Source: Rhizophagus irregularis (lineage: Eukaryota; Glomeromycota; Glomeromycetes; Glomerales; Glomeraceae). Taken from it: a stretch of DNA of 64,000 bases. This document shows positions 36,577 through 50,568 of the stretch, in pieces. The notes beneath the pieces were generated by a model that was not told where the DNA came from, did not search any database, and was given only the letters and a program-made list of their open reading frames with translations. The stretch is taken from contig NC_089437.1 in the NCBI RefSeq assembly GCF_026210795.1, positions 1,798,001 through 1,862,000 of the forward strand, read 5' to 3'. The first letter of the stretch is position 1. Every line of letters begins with the position of its first letter. The position numbers and the translations under genes are program-made.

Positions 36577-39500
36577 TTTTGAATTTTGTTTCTTTGAAAA
36601 TGTCTTCTTCGGTTTGTGGCAATTAAATGAGTGGATAAGAAGAGCAATCAATGCGAACGTTAAAGTAGAACTCTGTCCACTCCTTTTATAATAATTTGAC
36701 ACATATACCTCTTTTATTAGTAATTCTTTAACCTACCTAATGTGTAAATAATGTATTATCTAAGAATAGGGACATGACATTTTGTGATCCAATCACTCAC
36801 GATGGAAAATATTTTATTTGGTAATTATAATTGGTCTCATACATTATATTTTGTTGAGTTTAATTGGTCATCATAAAACATCATCGTTTTCTCTTGGTTA
36901 AATATAATTGTTATTTCACTTACTCAGCTGGTAAAGCCCCTTTTTAAATTTCCATATAAATTACATATATCATTATAAATTTATTAGTTTGTGTTGAAAT
37001 AAATTTAGTTGTGACCGTTTGGTAGTTCATAATTTACCAAGAATTGGCAAAACGTTTATATCATTCATTGAATAATTAATAAAAGAATGTTTTGATAATA
37101 GTGTAACAAAGAAAATTATTAAGGGACAATAGAAATCACGTGCTAAAGGTCATAACTTTTATTGCAGCAAGATTTTTATTTTTACAGGTAATATTATTAA
37201 GCAAACTTTTTGTACAACAATTAACTAAACATATAAGTCATTGTATAGCACTATTTTTCTTCTTTTGAATCCTCGTTATTCTCCAGAACCACATTCTTTC
37301 TTGTACCACTTTCCAACATAGTATCGTTCTGTCGAATATACTATGTATATTATCTATGCTCATATCTTTAGTTTTTGATTTTGGTTTCAGCTCTATCTAA
37401 ACAAATGTGTTATACAAGTTATTTAACTATGTGAATCCTTAAGTGTCACAAAAATCAATGACAAGGCCAGAAAAAAATTTTCACTTTCGTTTTTTTCTTG
37501 TTCGCATCCTGGTACTAAATAATCTTATACAATTTTGAAGTTACTTCGGCAATGCAATATATACCTCTCCCTTTCTTACCTTTCTTATTATGTAATCTCT
37601 CTACTAGTAATTTTAACAATAAAATAGTGCAAGCGCAAACATATGACAAAAGGCCCAGTTAATCAGAGGACGTAACACGGCATCTACTACATATCATAGA
37701 TCATAGACATCTAAAAACTTAAAGTTCATGTGATAATATTAAGCATAACATTAAATTCTTTTATTAAATTAAGGAGTGGCCATTGATCAGATTTTCGTGA
37801 TGCAATCATATTAACCCAAAAGTGTATCAAGCATTGCAACTTTTTTGAAAAGCAAAAAAATACACAATGACAATTCAGTATCATTCCAATTCGGGATACA
37901 TGACGCACTATCGTCTCCTTTGGATGAAGTACAAACTGATTATAAATTCTCTTGTTTTATTATTTACTCCTACACAAGATACCACTATACGAATGAATAT
38001 ATCGGAAAAATAAAAGCATGATTATTAGACAACCGATCTAAACACGTACATGGAAGATAGCCATCATTCTAATGATAGCTTTGTATTGACTTCGACCATT
38101 AATGCTTAACGAATATAGAGTTAATCGAGAATCTGAGAAAAATAGGAACATTGTATGAGAAATGCAATCACTAACACAAGTATAAATCATGCATTTACTC
38201 ACTGATAGACTGGATACTATACACCCTAATTTTTGTAGCAAGACTTAAGCTACAATCAAGGTGATGTCGGTAGTATTGCGATTAAGTTTACAATACTCGT
38301 TTGCATGGTTTTCTTTACATCACTCATATTCTCGGTTGCATTACATGGAGGACATATGAAATATATCAAAGCCATCGAATATTCTCGTTCCCTCAGTGTC
38401 TACTCAAACAATTCCAGAATTCGTAGAAAACTTCATAATTTTCGCGACGTGGGCATGCAATCGAATTCAATTAAAGAAAACGTTCTCTCATAGAACTTGA
38501 ATAATGAAGAAACTTGATACACTATGTGTTTGCGCTCGCCAATTTTTCTGCTCATTATAGGATAAACGACCACGAGGTGGTAACTAAGAGGAAAGCAGTT
38601 GTCAGTATCTCTTTTTATGGGGAAACTAATAGATATTGATGTCTACCTACAAATCGATTAAATTTTCTTTACAATATAATTGAAAAAGGTTCTCCCAACG
38701 TCCAATACTTTGTCCTGAACTTTATCTCGAGAAGTTTCTTTATTTCATTCAAGGACGGTGTCAATGTAATTCTCTAACGTAGGTGTCCACATTTCAGGGT
38801 TAATATCTCGCACCGATGACATTTCTTAGCGAATTCTTCTCCTATTTCCTCTGATAAATCCTCAATTGTCTTGGATATATCTATCACACGAAAAAGTGAC
38901 AAGATGTCACCTGTTTCGTGAAAACGATACATAGAAAGCAGAAATTTGAAACTTACCGTTGAAATTCCCCTTTCTCAAAGGATCTCTTGTGTTAGATCCC
39001 GAAAAGTTTGCGGTGGAGTTTGTGAAGTTCGTGGAGTTCTTGAAGTCCCTAAAGTTCCTCCAGATGATAGAGACCTTGAAGTCTCTGAAGTTCCTAGAGA
39101 CCCTGGTTGCAATGATTCTGAAAGGCACTGGTTTCATTAAGGTATAACGTGTCCCTGCAGGGTTATAATGTGCTGAGCATTATGTTCGAAAAGAAGCGAA
39201 TGTATACATATCAACTTACCTCAACGGTGTTTTGAACAGCTGCACTGTTTTGGCTGCAAGGACCTTGGAAAAGACATTGCAACATACTTCTATTATTGCT
39301 TGTCCAGAATCAGACTGTAATAATTCGAGTTTTGGTTGTATAAGGATTCAAATGCTATGTACTACTCCAACAAAAAGATAGCGATAATACTACACATTTA
39401 AACCATGCGAGATAATCAGTACAGAAAGCTCTGACTGGACCCGTAGCAATGAGTTGATTCAGTAGAGTATCAGTAAAAAGAGTAAAGGCCTGAACAAAGT

Positions 39501-41037
39501 CAAGCTCCGTCCAGTCCCACTCCATGTAATCTTGAATATACCAAGCAGAGGCCTTCCGCTCCTTGAAATAATTATGAACATTTTTTACGGTCTCGCTGTA
39601 ATTAAATTCAAAATGTCCGGTCGTTAAAAGTCGCGATCCACGCGTATTGCGCGTTTTTAAAGATACACTAGTATCACGTGACGGTGGCGAATTTAGATAA
39701 GTTTCTAGGATGAGCTGCATTAATTGATTCTACGATTTCTTCAGGGATTTCTGCTTGGTTTCATTGAACAGATAAACTTTCATTACTATGAACAATCGAG
39801 ACTTCCTGGTTTCCGCTTGGCATTTACAAATAATGCTTGCGAATTTTGATTGTACCTTTTATAAGTTGTTGCGACTTCATCATACTGGCAGTCAGGACAT
39901 TGGTTTTGGATATTGTACAAACTATAAACATCCAGCGATACTCCATTTAGCATCAAGGTAGTTGATTACTTACTTATTTATATAGTTCCATTATTGATAC
40001 TTGGAAAATAAACCAAAAGCTAATAATTAATTTAATGAAAAACACTAGACTTTTTGGCCAGCAATCTCCATGACATTAAGTAGACATGATCATGTCTATC
40101 GAAACAACTATCCCGGGTTTTTGCTGGCAAACATCAGCCAAAAGAGGTTGCAATTAGTGGTGGCACACAGTTGGGGTGAAAGATATTGCTTAAAGATCAA
40201 TATCACAAGTGCATAAGAATTACTTTCTCGAGTTAAGTAAATATTTCAATTGGAACGTCAAAGTTCAAATTGGAAATTTTTTATCTAACAACTCCACAAA
40301 AAAGAACTCGATATTGTTAAATTTTATCATAACTCAGCTCGGAAATATTTAGAGGAAAAAATAGCGAAAAGATTTAAGGCTTAGACTATTACTTATTAGA
40401 AAAGAGGCGGTCGAGAGCATATTTTAGACGTTGACGAATATTCCGTGTAATTGACATAATTATTTTTAGTACGGGGTTAAAAATAAAATTTTGTCATTTA
40501 ATACTTGGACCATTACAAATTTGAATAAATTGCATCACTTTACACAAACTAAAAAAATAATTTGTACGAAAAAATTAATTCGTTTCAGATTGGCGAATTT
40601 GGTATTGCCAATCCACTTGAATTTATAAATTTAGTAAGGAGTCTGGTTTAATACAACCTCACGTGATCTAATTGTTATTTTACATTAGGTTTTTAATATA
40701 CGAATTTTTTGAAGGGATACAAATTTAATAAAGTAACCGGAAGAACGACTAATTTAAATGGAGTAAAAAGTAAAGAATAACCTAATAAAGACGTATAACT
40801 ATAAATCAAATCAAATACTCTACACAATAATTTCGACCAATAATAAAAATGAAAACAAAAAGAACTACATATGTATTTGATATGTGGAAGTAATGTGAAT
40901 TGGGTGGGAATATATTTATTTAATAAAACGAACAATTTGATTATAAAATAAAAAATATAAATCAATAAAAGTTATAAGGGATGATAATAAAATAGGTCAA
41001 TTACATAACAAAAATAAAATTAATTATTCATCTAAGT
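36577..41037. other. Region of decayed coding sequence, higher GC
   Basis: About 4.5 kb without an intact gene. Between about 37100 and 39960 base composition is visibly less AT-rich than around it, and several minus-strand stretches look protein-derived. One at 39355-39720 contains WYIQDYMEWDWTELDFVQAF. Another near 38720-38900 reads EDLSEEIGEEFAKKCHRCEI. A plus-strand tripeptide repeat lies at 39015-39113. The pieces do not form one gene and I cannot name a family; an old mobile-element insertion is likely but unproven. 39960-41037 is AT-rich with nothing recognised. Confidence 0.4.
39015..39113 (+). repeat. 9-bp minisatellite coding for Glu-Val-x triplets
   Basis: Eleven units of a 9-bp motif near GAAGTTCCT (GGAGTTTGT, GAAGTTCGT, GGAGTTCTT, GAAGTCCCT, AAAGTTCCT and so on). 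In one plus frame it reads EVR-GVL-EVP-KVP-PDD-RDL-EVS-EVP. The frame (38946-39140) is short and has no family, so the repeat may be a fossil of a repetitive protein or plain satellite. Confidence 0.6.
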
Positions 41038-42187
<1,150 letters not shown>

Positions 42188-43534
42188 AATTATTAGATAT
42201 ATATATTGTATAAATTTCTCTAACAAAAAGAAAATATATTTGAGTACCCAACAGAGACAAAAGGAACTGAAAAATAGGGAAGAAAATAAAGCCTAGGAAG
42301 GGAAAGGTATTATTCACTACGGATGTAAGAACTTTTTTTTTTTTTTAATGAAGTAAAATGTAAAGGGGTCTAAGCTATCAAGTGTACTTGTCCTTCCTAC
42401 GCTATATTATTGATAACTTACATCTGCAGATGGGCCGATTTAGGCTTGTTTCACGAAATTCTAAATTACAGTACCAGTTTCATCAACTCGTCCTAAACGT
42501 CACGCAGTTTATAAGTTGGAACTATCAAACCATTTATTAAATTTCGTGGCTAATTTGCTAAGCAATTTTTTCTTCTTCCGTAACTTATTCTACTTTTGCA
42601 AATGAGAATTTTTTTTTTTAAAAAAAAAGAGTTACTCGTTTCTCAATTCCCGATTTCATTTTATTTATTTACCTCAATGTTTGACAGTTAAGTTGTCAAA
42701 CTTGTGATCGAATATTCTTTAAGATTTCCTTCTTTTATATTATCTAATACAATAGAAAGAATCAAATGAATTCTTTTCATTGGATATCACTATTATAATG
42801 TGTTACATTGAAAATTTTGAATGGAAAAAAATTCAATTTTGAAAAGTTCTTATTCTCTAATGAAAATTTATTTATTCAAATTTAATTAATTCACTTTTTT
42901 TTTAAAAAAAAAAATTAAACATAATGGATGATTCTAAACTATGGGAAATTTAATACAGAATAAACGAAGGGGGAGGGGGAAGTATATTTACAGAGTAAAT
43001 TTAAAATCATAACATTGTTTTTTTAGCGTAATCTTAATATATTTATGGATTATGGAAGAATTCAAAGACTTGATAATTAATTTTTAATTAATTTTACGAA
43101 ATTCAAAATAAAAAATTTTTGATTCTAAATTGAAAAAAAAAAACGGCAATAAAATCGGATAACGATTAATAATCTGAAAATGAATTTAAGTTAATTGATA
43201 ATGCCTAATAATACTGCTAAAATACGTAATTGTCTTAAACATTCTACTACTTGAATACTAAATAAATACCAATAAATATTCATTGTATTTCGTACGTTGT
43301 TTAAATTATCATTTCTCATGTTTACAAGTAATCGATGTAACGTAAATACCAAATATAATCGCATTCTCGCCTTTTATTCCAATGTAAAATCGTCACGAAT
43401 AACAAGTAGATCTAATAAAAGATAAATATATATATATTTTATATTGTAACTTTAATAAAAGATCAACAATAAGATAATGAATCTCTGAAACATACCATAA
43501 TAAATAATAAAAAAAAATAAAATAAAATGAAGTA
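42188..43534. other. Intergenic, upstream of CDC42
   Basis: About 1.35 kb between the CDC42 start and the 3' end of the FBXO21-like gene. It holds the CDC42 promoter, T-run/A-run junctions at about 42610 and 42897, and a short hairpin TTTGACA..TGTCAAA near 42677-42697. No gene is seen. Confidence 0.5.
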
Positions 43535-45766
43535 TCATCCATGTGGAAACCATTTTGCTGAAACTTCATTCATAATATATTTACAACTTTCTGGGTCCCA
43601 CCGTTCAAAATAACAACCCACTAATTCAGTTGTTACCGGTCCAAGAGCCTTAGCTAGTTCCCAGTCTGCCTCATCTCCTATATGGTCCCCATACACACTT
43701 GCTGGCACCATCCTTAACAATCGTTCTGAATCGTATGGTTCAATAACTAATGTTTTTTGCCCACAATATAAAAACGAGCCTCGGTGGGTCAACACTTCGT
43801 AAAAAGGCTCATTTCGCGGTGATTCAACATCCTAAAGAAACAAATACTTTTGAATTATAGAATATATTATACGATTGTTTATATCGATAATTTTGAATTT
43901 ATATTACCGTCCATACGAATTTAGCCACATTTGCTGCAATTTCAGCATTGTAAGCTGGAAAACAATCAAAAGATATATTCTCATTTTCTATTTTAAATTC
44001 AAAATTTCGTATAAATCCAATAAACTTAAACTTACTTCTATCCCAGCGACATATCACACCTAAACTATGAAATTTTTTAAAACAAACAACGTCGCCTATA
44101 AAGAATTTAGGATCTTTTTTTCCTAGTTGGCCCCGAATTGATTGACCTGAAGCATAGTCCCAATCGATACGATCATCTTCTTCCAAACCTTCAATATCAG
44201 CTTTCACATTTTCAATTAATCTTCGCCACATTCCTTGCTCGGGCATCGTCCCTGTGGATATATATAGTTCAATATCAGATATTGCTGCTTTTCCTAATTC
44301 ATAATCTTCTGGGTATCGATATCTCGCTGCGATAAACGACCACCAAAAATTCATAAGTCTACACATATCTCCAAGTGAAAATTCTAAAAAATCGGGTGAT
44401 TTAAAATGATCTGGTGACCTAATAAAATGTAACTGCAATGCAGTTCCATAAATTATATCTCGATTATATCCTCTAATTGCAGTAAGGCTTTGCCAATAGT
44501 CCTGCAAAAACAGTCTAAATAATCTTCGCTGTGGAATATATTTATATTCTGGTGTATATGAACCATAAAACTTTGAACTGTGCCTGTCAAACTGTTCAAT
44601 TGTAAGCACTCCTGTCTCAGAATGTTTCTTAAAATCAATATGATAAATATCATGATCCATTTCTTCTTCGTCTTCGTTCTCCTGATGATCATGATTCGTC
44701 AATAGTGGAGTTGACGAATAAAAATCCCTATATCGAACAAAATGATACCTTCTAAACGTTATTTTTTCGCGATCAGAAACAACATCCACATTATTTATCC
44801 CAACCTTTCCCGCCAATTCTTGAAACAAAACGGTCATTAAACAAGCTTTGCTTTGTTTTGTCTCCAAAAGCGGGGTAACCAAATACAAAAATCTGGTTTC
44901 AATATCTAGAACGGAAGCAGTGGATGGATATTTTTCCCCAAAAAATTCGGCCAGACGTCTAAATTTATCTAATTGAGATTCGGGAGGATCCTTTTTACAA
45001 GTTTCATTAAATTCTGCAGCCAATTCATCAATTTCACGGGTTATATCTGCAACGTCGAAACGTTCATTGTAAAATGAAGCCATTAATGCGAACCCTTCCA
45101 AATTAGAGACATTTAACTCATAATTACGCCATGCTTTCCATTTCTCAATAACACTACTTCGACGAATGAACTGAAGAGCTCGTTTTGCGAAGTAACAATG
45201 AGTGAGGGTCGTCTAAAATAGTTGATTAATTACGCGTAATTAGCCAGATCAGTTTTTTGAAAAAAAAATACATATTTTTTTTTTTATAATAGTAATAAAT
45301 ATCAATCAATTACCTCGTTAGGGTTATCCATAACCCATATTAACATATCACGACAATTATCCCCTAATTGCCTCAATTTTTTCATGTTTGCCAAATAGAA
45401 TGGACCTCCGGCACTTAATTCATCTAAAATTTCGAACGCCCATCGATCAGTTGCCATTCGTGCGAGAAAAACTTGTCTCCACCCATCTGCTTTCTTGGGC
45501 TTTGACTTCCAGTATTTCCATCTACACGGATTAAAATTATAAAATATTTCAGCTCATAATAGATAGAAAAGCGAATTTATTTTGTTAAAGGTAATGTACG
45601 ATTTACAAAAAAAGTACCTTTGTTCGCAAAATTCTTTCCATAAAGAATCCGCGTAGCAGGCGTCTCTCCATAACCTTGAAACTTGTGCACATCGTGCAAC
45701 ATCCTCTGCCTCTAAATGAAGTAGAATATGTTTAAGGCAAGAGGCTTGGATTTGGGTTCGTGCCAT
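43535..45766 (-). CDS. FBXO21: F-box / transglutaminase-like / YccV protein, FBXO21-like
   Basis: Four exons, 45766-45618, 45521-45314, 45212-43908 and 43831-43535, give about 652 residues, close to human FBXO21 (628). An F-box lies at residues 8-50 (LKHILLHLEAEDVARCAQVSRLWRDACYADSLWKEF split in two segments here). A transglutaminase-like region of the SirB1 type occupies about 200-420, with an EITRELDELAAEF-like start, LFQELAGKVGINN and FRLFLQDYW. A YccV/HspQ-like domain closes the protein (FFIGDVVCFKKFHSLGVICRWD, then the last exon from PFYEVLTHRG to KWFPHG). FBXO21 is an SCF ubiquitin-ligase substrate receptor; targets in fungi are unknown. All introns are canonical and in frame. Domain order is diagnostic for the family. 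Confidence 0.9.
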
Positions 45767-46619
45767 GCTCGTTTAATGACGTTAAAAATCGTTAAAATCT
45801 AATAAAAAAATGTATAAAGAACATCTCATATAAAGCATTTGATATGTTTCACAATAATTGGGGCAAAGCACATCAGATTTTATGCAATCAGTATGTAGTC
45901 ATAACGTTTTACTACATTATGGTTGCATTACAATTTTATAGTTGTAGATTATAAATAAACTCACTATATAAAGACTTTCGTGAAAGCAAAACCTTTTTTT
46001 TTTGTTTTTATGGACGATCTCAAACTTCTCTAATCTAACTTTTCCCTCTGATGTGATCGATATCGAATTGATTCGCATAACGTGTAAAATGGCGGTTTTT
46101 TTCTTAGTAAATTTATTGAAAATATTTGAAATCTTAAAAAACTATCAATGATAAACCGGTTACATTCCATATATAGCAATCAATAATCCACAATACTACT
46201 TTAAGGATAAATAAACTTGTAAAAATATCTACTGATATCATTAATTTTTATAAGAATAAAGAAACCTGTTTATATCGATCTAAATATGATCATATGAATA
46301 CAATCAAGTATCTCGTATTTACACAATAGGTTATTTTGTGTTTCGATCTATATGTTTTACTTAATGATGATCTTTATGCTATGCTTGTTATAAGTTATAA
46401 GGAGAAGCTTTACTAATTGAAAGAAATAATATTTTTTAAATGGTTTAGAAGCATAATCACATGAAGATTCAATAATTTTGCCAGAATTACGATTTTACGA
46501 TTTTACGATTTATAATTAAAGCAGGTCAAACAGTAAGCATATGCATCATATCGTGATGTACAATGCATACATGTTTGTATTACTTTTTTTCAATCGAATC
46601 TTTTCTATACCGATAAAAA
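45767..46619. other. Divergent promoter region, FBXO21-like / PDH E1 alpha
   Basis: About 850 bp between two divergent start codons, presumably containing both promoters. AT-rich, with no clear motif, repeat or reading frame. Confidence 0.5.
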
Positions 46620-48115
46620 ATGCTCTCTTCTATCACTTCTCGTTTATCTCGGAATATATCAGTTTTTAATGGAAGATCGTTTGTACGTCAATTTGCTTCT
46701 GCTTCGGCAGAAACCGTAAATATTAAATTACCCGAAAGTTCCTTTAAAACTTATAAATGCGATCCGCCTTCACTTGATATTGAAGTTACAAAGGACGAAC
46801 TGCTCCGCTTGTATAAGGAAATGGCGGTTATGCGTAGAATGGAAACAGCTGCTGACGGGTTATACAAGTCGAAAATGATTAGAGGTTTCTGTCATTTATG
46901 TACTGGTCAAGTAAGTTGAAAAACATGAAGCGCTGATTTGAAAGAATGTTGTGAATAGTACATGATATATTTTTGTTATTGTTTTTCTCAAGGAAGCAGT
47001 AGCAGTAGGTATGGAAGCTGCAATTACGGAAGATGATGCAATTATCACTGCATACCGCTGTCATGGATTCACCTATGTTCGCGGTGGAACTATTCATTCA
47101 ATTTTAGCTGAGCTTATGGGTATTTATTTTTTGTAATTACGCGTTATCCGATTAGAAATGCCAAGAAATTTAATTGAGTTAATTCGTTTTATAATAAGGT
47201 CGTAAGGCTGGAATTTCACGAGGAAAAGGTGGTTCTATGCATATGTTTTCAAAGAATTTTTATGGGGGTAACGGTATTGTCGGTGCTCAGGTATTTAAAT
47301 CTTTTATCTTATTTTTTTTTAAAAAAAAAATACTTTTACTGTGGAATTGAATAAAATCAACTTGTAATTTCTTTTCAGGTTCCTGTTGGAACTGGAGTGG
47401 CATTTACACAAAAATATTTGGAAAAAAAGAATGCTACATTTATATTATATGGGGATGGGGCAGCAAATCAAGGACAAGTATTTGAAGCTTTTAATATGGC
47501 TAAATTATGGGATTTACCGGCAATATTTGTTTGTGAGAATAATTTTTTTGGAATGGGAACGGCAGCAGGTAGAAGTTCTGCTAATGCACAATATTATACT
47601 AGAGGTCAATATATTCCAGGTCTTCAAGTCAATGGAATGGATGTATTAGCTGTGAAACAAGCCTGCTCGTGGGCAAAGAATTGGACAACTAATGATCAAG
47701 GACCACTTGTATTGGAAATGGTAACGTATCGCTATGGAGGTCATTCAATGTCTGACCCAGGTACAAGTTATCGTACACGTGAAGAAATTCAACATATGAG
47801 AAGTACAAAAGATCCCATTACAGGTTTAAGACAAAGAATTTTAGAACTTGGTTTTTCAACTGACGATGAAATTAAGGTATATAATAGAAAATAAAGTATA
47901 TGTTTAATTCTGTGCATTACGACTAAATTATATTTTAATTCATTTAGAAACTTGAAAAAGAAGCAAGAGCAGTAGTTGAAGAAGCAGTAGCTGAAGCACA
48001 AAAGGAACCACAACCTGATGAATCAGAAATATTTACAAATATTTATGCTAAAGGAACTGAACCTCCAATTATTCGCGGTCGTGAACGCGAAGAATTTGCT
48101 GTTATGAATCAATAA
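46620..48115 (+). CDS. PDA1: Pyruvate dehydrogenase E1 component, alpha subunit
   Basis: Five exons, 46620-46910, 46993-47119, 47199-47290, 47379-47876 and 47948-48115, join to about 391 residues, the usual E1-alpha length. The first about 30 residues are Ser/Arg-rich without acidic residues, a typical mitochondrial presequence. The core follows: [13 protein letters not shown], the thiamine-diphosphate motif starting GDGAANQGQ and ending CENN, and the phosphorylation loop [20 protein letters not shown], whose serines are the targets of PDH kinase. The heterotetramer with E1-beta decarboxylates pyruvate and acetylates E2 lipoyl groups in the mitochondrial matrix. All active-site residues I can check are present. 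The start at 46620 is the first ATG and gives the presequence. Confidence 0.96.
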
Positions 48116-48248
48116 ATTGTTGAGTTGTTATTATCATTTAATAGACAGGAAGGTGTAAAATTTTATGTACGTCGTTGTACAAATTTTCTTTTTATTGTAC
48201 AAAACAATAAGTTAATTTATATAAAAAAACCTATATAATTTCACACAT

Positions 48249-49237
48249 TTAACTTCCACCTTCACCATTTTTATCAGGAGTATTAACAAATTGTATATTG
48301 CAAGAACCTTTTTCATCTTGTACTATTTTAAAATTATCTGTTGATAAACCAAATTTTCCTAAAATAGTGTTACCAAAGCCTTTGAGTTTATCTATCATTT
48401 CAGCTTTTTCCTTTTCTTCTAATTCTTTTATTTTTGGAGGTAATCTTTTAATCGCATTAGATATCAAACTATGATTATCTAAAACTACTCGATCAGATTT
48501 ATGGATTGGATCTGATGAAAGTTTCTTGTAATCTTGCAAGGATAAAAAAATTCAATTCATTTGAAAATGTGAAATAATTAAAATCAAGATAAATATTACC
48601 TTCAAGTGCAGAATTTGTTGAAAACAATGTGTTTACTTTTTCATTAGCTTGTGCTCGACGGAATAATACCTTTGTATATGCTGGATCATCTTCAAGTGCT
48701 ATTAGATTATCGAAATAAAGTTTTTAATGAATCTAATGAATAAAGAAATTACATAATCTATAATTATTAACTTCTGTACCTTTTGTGCATGCATCGACTG
48801 CCTCTTTATGCCTATTCTATAAAAAATAAGAACGGATCAATTTAATCATAACGAATAAAGCATAAACTTATTCAATATTTACCAATTTAACTTCACAAGC
48901 TCCAATATTTCCCCAATAAACAGCTCTTTCTTTCTTTTTCTCAATAGGACAAGTATCTAAAGCTTTTTTATATTGTTCAATTGCTTCATCAAATTTTTTT
49001 AAACTAAAAAATTTATTTCCAGTTGATTTATGTTGCTCAGCTGTTTCTAGTAGTTCTGCAATCTCTTTAGGTGTGAATTTCGGCGTTTCTTCTATGATTT
49101 CCTCATTTTCTTGATTATTTACAGATTCTTGGTAAAATTGTTAAAGAAAATAAGAAAATACTTCTATTTAGAAAGTTAATACTTTAAAAGTAAGGAAAGT
49201 TTAATTAATCACCTTGAATTTCTTCAATTTTAGACAT
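48249..49237 (-). CDS. TTC1: Tetratricopeptide repeat protein, TTC1-like
   Basis: Five exons, 49237-49213, 49127-48883, 48816-48780, 48698-48600 and 48532-48249, give about 229 residues. Three TPR units occupy residues about 35-150 (AEQHKSTGNKFFSLKKFDEAIEQYKKAL, then CEVKLNRHKEAVDACTKALEDDPAYTKVLFRRAQAN; each broken by splice sites). The C-terminal region MIDKLKGFGNTILGKFGLST is the signature of TTC1, where it follows the TPRs in the same order, and the protein ends with NIQFVNTP. TTC1 binds Ras and Hsp90-type partners as an adaptor or co-chaperone. Its start lies about 180 bp from the divergent NDUFA1-like gene, so the two may share a promoter. The middle exon is only 37 bp. Confidence 0.88.
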
Positions 49238-49419
49238 TATGAAATAAACTAAATAAACTACAGATTATTGTTACCGAATTTACTACTTTTTTTATACATG
49301 ATTAACTTTTGTGGTACAAGAAGATGAATTTTTTTGTGTACTCGTACTACCATAAAAATCGAGATTTAATTGATTTAAATTTTTAAACTATCGGACAAGA
49401 TAAATGATATTATTACAAT

Positions 49420-49939
49420 ATGCCTGTTCCGTTTGAAGCTCTTATTCCACTTGGTATGATATTATAAAGTATTATAATAATATAAAATAACTTTATTTTG
49501 ACATGAAAAATATACTCTTCTTCATTAGGCCTTGTTACGGCTATGTTTGGCGTAACCGGTTCATTGCTGAATTTATCTAGAAGGTATAATAATGAAGGAA
49601 AGGTATTAATAAAATTCAATTTTTTTTTTCGAACAAATTCGAATAAAATTCAATAATTATATTAATTTATTAATTTTTTCATATATATAGCCTCCAAGGC
49701 ACAGTATGGATAAATGGGATAAACAGATGTCAGAACGCGACAAAAGACTGACAGGAAGTTCAAGTCATCAATCAGTTCGTATTATTTCTTTTTTTTTAGA
49801 GAAATTAAAGTCAAAGTAAATATCTAATCCTCTTTTTGATTTTTTTTTTAAAAAAAAATGCTTGTCTAAGGCTGAACCAATTGCCCCACCAGGATTTAAT
49901 ACAAGTAGTATTTATTATTTGACAAATAAAAAACTTTGA
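49420..49939 (+). CDS. NDUFA1: Complex I subunit NDUFA1-like (MWFE/NI9M)
   Basis: Four exons, 49420-49453, 49529-49602, 49691-49774 and 49871-49939, give about 86 residues, too fragmented to show as one frame. The protein begins MPVPFEALIPLG, passes through a single membrane segment (LVTAMFGVTGSLLNLS) and continues NNEGKPPRHSMDKWDKQMSERDKRLTG, the fungal NDUFA1 pattern (PRH-x-MD-x-WD-x-QM-x-ERD-x-RLTG). It ends APPGFNTSS, as in fungal relatives. NDUFA1 is a small supernumerary inner-membrane subunit needed to assemble the membrane arm of NADH:ubiquinone oxidoreductase. The third intron uses a GTTCGT donor, weaker than usual, but only this choice keeps frame into the conserved C-terminus. Confidence 0.85.
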
Positions 49940-50568
49940 GATGTTAGAACTAAATATGTATGTATATAATCATAATTCATGAAATGATTCCTTTATTTGC
50001 TTGCATTGAGTATTATGGTAGAAAAATCTTTGTGGAAATCAAAGAGAAGCATGTGATAATGATAGATAATAGTGACAAGGGACATACTTTTTCCAAGAAA
50101 GATGTACAGTATCATAAGACTAAATAAATTGTGTTACGATTTGAAGAAAAGTAATGTATTTCAACAGCTTTTGACGATAACTTCCGTTTCAAAGCTGTCA
50201 TAATTCCATGTGAAAATGAAATGTCAAATATAGTTAGTATACATAAGATAGATGAATTTGAATGTTTGCCGGCGCCTTGTCGAAATCGGATTGCAATTGC
50301 TATGATCGATTTTTTTACTAGGTGCTTATTATGCTTATTACCGAAAACTTATTTTAACTTGATAACTCGATTTTTATTGGGTAACTAACTGTCTAATAAT
50401 CTAATAACAGCACAATGTATCGTTATTAGGCTGTTGAATTTAATAATTCAGTAATATATAAATAAATATAATATAATCTGTAATAATTGCTATTCTTTAA
50501 TAATACAAATTCTTTAAATTATTACTATTGATGAACTAAAATACAGTAAATATCAAATATACAATTCA
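49940..50568. other. Intergenic, between convergent genes
   Basis: About 630 bp between the stop codons of NDUFA1-like (+) and WDR7 (-). AT-rich with no gene, repeat or RNA recognised. Confidence 0.5.

Noticed and set aside
37726-38493. Short frames at 37726-37908, 38038-38241 and 38305-38493 as genes
   Set aside because: None has a recognisable domain or continues by splicing; they fit the decayed zone described for 37-40 kb.
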